NCBI RefSeq assembly: GCF_018381315.1
Contig: NZ_JAGZSD010000003.1
Span: 154,192-218,191 of the forward strand
Length of the DNA: 64,000 bases
Source of the DNA: Anaerostipes sp.
GTDB taxonomy: Bacteria > Bacillota > Clostridia > Lachnospirales > Lachnospiraceae
Direction: 5' to 3'
The position numbers and the translations under genes are program-made. Positions 62,276-64,000 of the stretch are shown here, piece by piece. Every line of letters begins with the position of its first letter. The first letter of the stretch is position 1. The notes under the pieces are model-generated. The model was not told where the DNA came from. It saw nothing but the letters and a program-made list of their open reading frames with translations, and did not search any database.

Positions 62276-63229
62276 ATGGGAAAAGAAATACTATGCGCTT
62301 CCATCGAACAGCTTCGTAAACAGTTTTTAACATTGGATTGGACCTATCATGATTTTCCTGTGGGAAGTCAATCAGAAAAAATGTTTTGTTGGCCAGGTGA
62401 GCCGGAAGAAGAAATTCTGATCTGTGTCCATCAAAGCGGCGGACGTCAGGAGCTTTTCCATCGGCATGATTTTTTTTATTTCAACTTCACCTACGAAGGC
62501 GAATATGATTCTATCAGCTTTAAATATGATAACCGTATCACTATCCGTGAAGGGGAACTCTATGCCGGACAGCCTTTTGCCGGACACGCACTTTGCGTCC
62601 ATGATGATAAAGAAACAACAATCATTGGTGTTCTGATACAGCGTGAAACTTTTTTTAGAACTTTTTTGCCAATGCTATCCTCCAACACCAGGTTGTTTCA
62701 TTTTCTCCTTGACCCTGCAACAAATGAATTTTCCGATGAATTCATGCATTTCAAAATTGAACATGACTGTAATATACGTACATTGCTTGAAATGATGGTC
62801 ATTGAGTATGCAAATAAGCAGGAAGATACCCAGGCTGTTTTAAAGTCACTCGCCCTTTCCTTTTTGCTGCAGATAGCGCGGCAATTTGTTCAGGCAAACC
62901 AGACCTCCCCCGGTGAGAATTTATCAGAAAAGATTGTGCAGTACATAAGTGAACACTTTGACAGTGTAACGCTGAAAGATATTGCGAAACAGTTTTCCTA
63001 TCATCCAAACTATGTATCCACCCTCTTGCACCGGGAACTTGGCAAATCATTTTCTGAAATCCTTTTAGAACAACGAATGGAACGTGCTGTTATTCTGTTA
63101 AAAGGGACAAATTTGCCCATTGAAGAAATTGCCGCATTACTCGGTTACAGCAATAGCAGCAATTTTTACAAGGCGTTTCGGGAATATTTTAAATATTCGC
63201 CCCGGGAGTATATCTCTTCACAGAAATAA
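62276..63229 (+). CDS. AraC-family transcriptional regulator
   Basis: A 317-residue regulator. N-terminal cupin-like sensor (ELFHRHDFFYFNFTYEGEY, GELYAGQPFAGHALC) and C-terminal AraC DNA-binding domain from about residue 215 (SVTLKDIAKQFSYHPNYVSTLLHRELGKSFSEILLEQRM, LPIEEIAALLGYSNSSNFYKAFREYF). Start at 62276 set by AGGGG 7 bases upstream. Divergent from the MATE pump. Confidence 0.9.
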   Translation: MGKEILCASIEQLRKQFLTLDWTYHDFPVGSQSEKMFCWPGEPEEEILICVHQSGGRQELFHRHDFFYFNFTYEGEYDSISFKYDNRITIREGELYAGQPFAGHALCVHDDKETTIIGVLIQRETFFRTFLPMLSSNTRLFHFLLDPATNEFSDEFMHFKIEHDCNIRTLLEMMVIEYANKQEDTQAVLKSLALSFLLQIARQFVQANQTSPGENLSEKIVQYISEHFDSVTLKDIAKQFSYHPNYVSTLLHRELGKSFSEILLEQRMERAVILLKGTNLPIEEIAALLGYSNSSNFYKAFREYFKYSPREYISSQK

Positions 63230-63482
63230 TGTGCCTATGCCTGCACCTTAGAGGCGGTTTGCCACAGGCAGGTAACGGCAAAGACCATTCATGATTTGAA
63301 CTCAGTTAAAGTCACAGCTCATTTAACAAAACAAGCGATTCATCCCAGAGGTCAAAAGATCAAGGGACTGGATGCCGCAACAGGTGAAACCTAAGTTGGA
63401 CGAGTTTTGTATCTTACTGAAAATGGGAATCGTATTATTACAACGTCCTATTGCTTGACAGGACACAAAAACAGCACCTATA
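63230..63482. other. Gap with possible gene remnant
   Basis: One plus-strand frame reads protein-like sequence (TIHDLNSVKVTAHLTKQAIH, then HPRGQKIKGLDAATGET, stop, VGRVLYLTENGNRIITTSY) interrupted by a stop codon and without a start. It may be the relic of a gene; family not recognised. Low certainty. Confidence 0.3.
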
Positions 63483-63530
63483 AAAAGACCGAGCACGGTG
63501 GCCATAAACGGCTACCGTGCTCGGTCTTTT
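63483..63530. terminator. Bidirectional terminator
   Basis: AAAAGACCGAGCACGGT (63483-63499) pairs perfectly with ACCGTGCTCGGTCTTTT (63514-63530). T4 at the end on each strand. Lies after the AraC gene/relic (+) and before the end of the DUF1989 gene (-). Confidence 0.9.
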
Positions 63531-63563
63531 GGGTTAGTTTAGCTCTACAAACCGTAATCTTCA

Positions 63564-64000
63564 TTAGTCAATGATTACTTTAACAGATGAACATTTGCCA
63601 CTATTGCATTGGCTTTCAGAAACACTGCAAGCGGCAATTCCCAATGTGATATTCAACAATGCTTTAAAAATGATTTTATCTCCAGCTTCAGAAATAGGCT
63701 TTTCCACTGAGATATTACCGTTAGTATTGATTTTCGTATGCATAAACAGATTGACAGGTGTAATAATTGGCCGTTGTTCTTCGAGGGCATTATTGATATT
63801 ATCGAAACAGTTTCGATGTCCTTTACCATTATGGTAGAAATAATCATACATTTCTGGTCTGCAGCATGGGTGTAATAAATCATGTTCGCCAACATCATCA
63901 GAAAGAACTTCCATCATAGGTGTATATAAGTTTGTATAAATAGTGTCCCCAATTTTTAATTTTAAAGATTCATTACAGTCAATCGTCACTCCGGTTGAAA
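63564..64000 (-). CDS. DUF1989 family protein (urea-carboxylase-associated type), partial
   Basis: The frame is open to the right edge of the window, so the N-terminus may be missing; about 145 codons are present (the GTG at 63989 is probably internal). Family blocks: IGDTIYTNLYTPMMEV, GEHDLLHPCCRPEMYDYFYH, CFDNINNAL, PVNLFMHTKIN and the terminal ACSVSESQCNSGKCSSVKV. DUF1989 proteins occur with urea amidolyase and aminomethyltransferase-like systems, often near riboswitch-controlled guanidine or urea genes; no such partner is seen here within the window. Confidence 0.75.
   Translation of the reverse strand, partial: STGVTIDCNESLKLKIGDTIYTNLYTPMMEVLSDDVGEHDLLHPCCRPEMYDYFYHNGKGHRNCFDNINNALEEQRPIITPVNLFMHTKINTNGNISVEKPISEAGDKIIFKALLNITLGIAACSVSESQCNSGKCSSVKVIID

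Noticed and set aside
63323..63505. A 60-residue minus-strand membrane protein
   Set aside because: It overlaps the terminator at 63483-63530 and lacks a ribosome site.
1..64000. CRISPR arrays, tRNA or rRNA genes, intact insertion sequences
   Set aside because: No regularly spaced repeats, no tRNA T-loop/acceptor pattern and no transposase frame or terminal repeats were recognised on reading both strands.

Overview
The window looks like a chromosomal segment of an anaerobic Gram-positive gut bacterium of the Bacillota, class Clostridia, most likely family Lachnospiraceae; the genus cannot be fixed from sequence alone. Grounds: strong AGGAGG-type ribosome binding sites throughout, the anaerobic (cobalt-early, Cbi-type) cobalamin route, a SufCBDSU iron-sulfur operon, a three-subunit bifurcating-type [FeFe]-hydrogenase, and many small families typical of that group (DUF6465, GPH transporters, hybrid kinases with an N-terminal SnoaL-like domain).

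Layout. (1) 1-18.1 kb, minus strand: one uninterrupted, heavily overlapping operon that starts with hemA and runs hemA-sirC-hemC-hemB-hemL-cbiD-cbiL-cbiF-cbiG-cbiH-cbiJET-cbiA-cobT-cobU-cobS-cobU2-cobC-cbiB-cobD-cbiP(partial). It covers most of the path from glutamyl-tRNA through the corrin ring to the nucleotide loop. Uroporphyrinogen-III synthase/methyltransferase, the cobalt chelatase, CbiC and cobalt uptake are not in the window. (2) 18.2-26.2 kb: a PAS-GAF-GGDEF-EAL protein, a degenerate Fic protein, an ECF-like sigma factor with a DUF2461 partner, a Vat/XAT-type acetyltransferase, and a metal-efflux module (cadC-like repressor, free HMA chaperone, P-type ATPase) with a recognisable operator. 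(3) 26.3-31.2 kb: sufCBDSU. (4) 31.5-37.4 kb: a sugar/inositol-type catabolic operon (Gfo/Idh/MocA dehydrogenase, two TIM-barrel isomerases, GPH transporter) with a divergent AraC regulator. (5) 37.6-46.2 kb: a large soluble hybrid histidine kinase, hydABC hydrogenase, a helix-turn-helix/desulfoferrodoxin fusion, and a tandem-repeat protein of unknown role. (6) 46.3-50.5 kb: a fructose-family PTS IIBC with two dehydrogenases and a divergent DeoR repressor.

(7) 50.5-64 kb is different: more AT-rich, with long gaps and decaying genes. It holds three copies of a phage tail-collar-fibre N-terminal module, each with a different C-terminus, with no phage structural genes nearby. Two copies share an upstream regulatory block and one has a G8 tract in its receptor-end domain. 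Between and around them sit secreted proteins (a metallo-beta-lactamase-fold protein and a beta-helix protein), a small membrane peptide, a methyltransferase, two unknown genes (one decayed), and fragments of an aldo/keto reductase, a MATE pump and an FMN reductase. An intact MATE pump with a divergent AraC regulator and a partial DUF1989 gene close the window.

No rRNA, tRNA, CRISPR array or intact insertion sequence was seen. The best candidates for something undescribed are the orphan tail-fibre locus (50.6-59.4 kb), the XRE-desulfoferrodoxin fusion (44.9-45.5 kb) and the truncated second CobU (2.7-3.1 kb).
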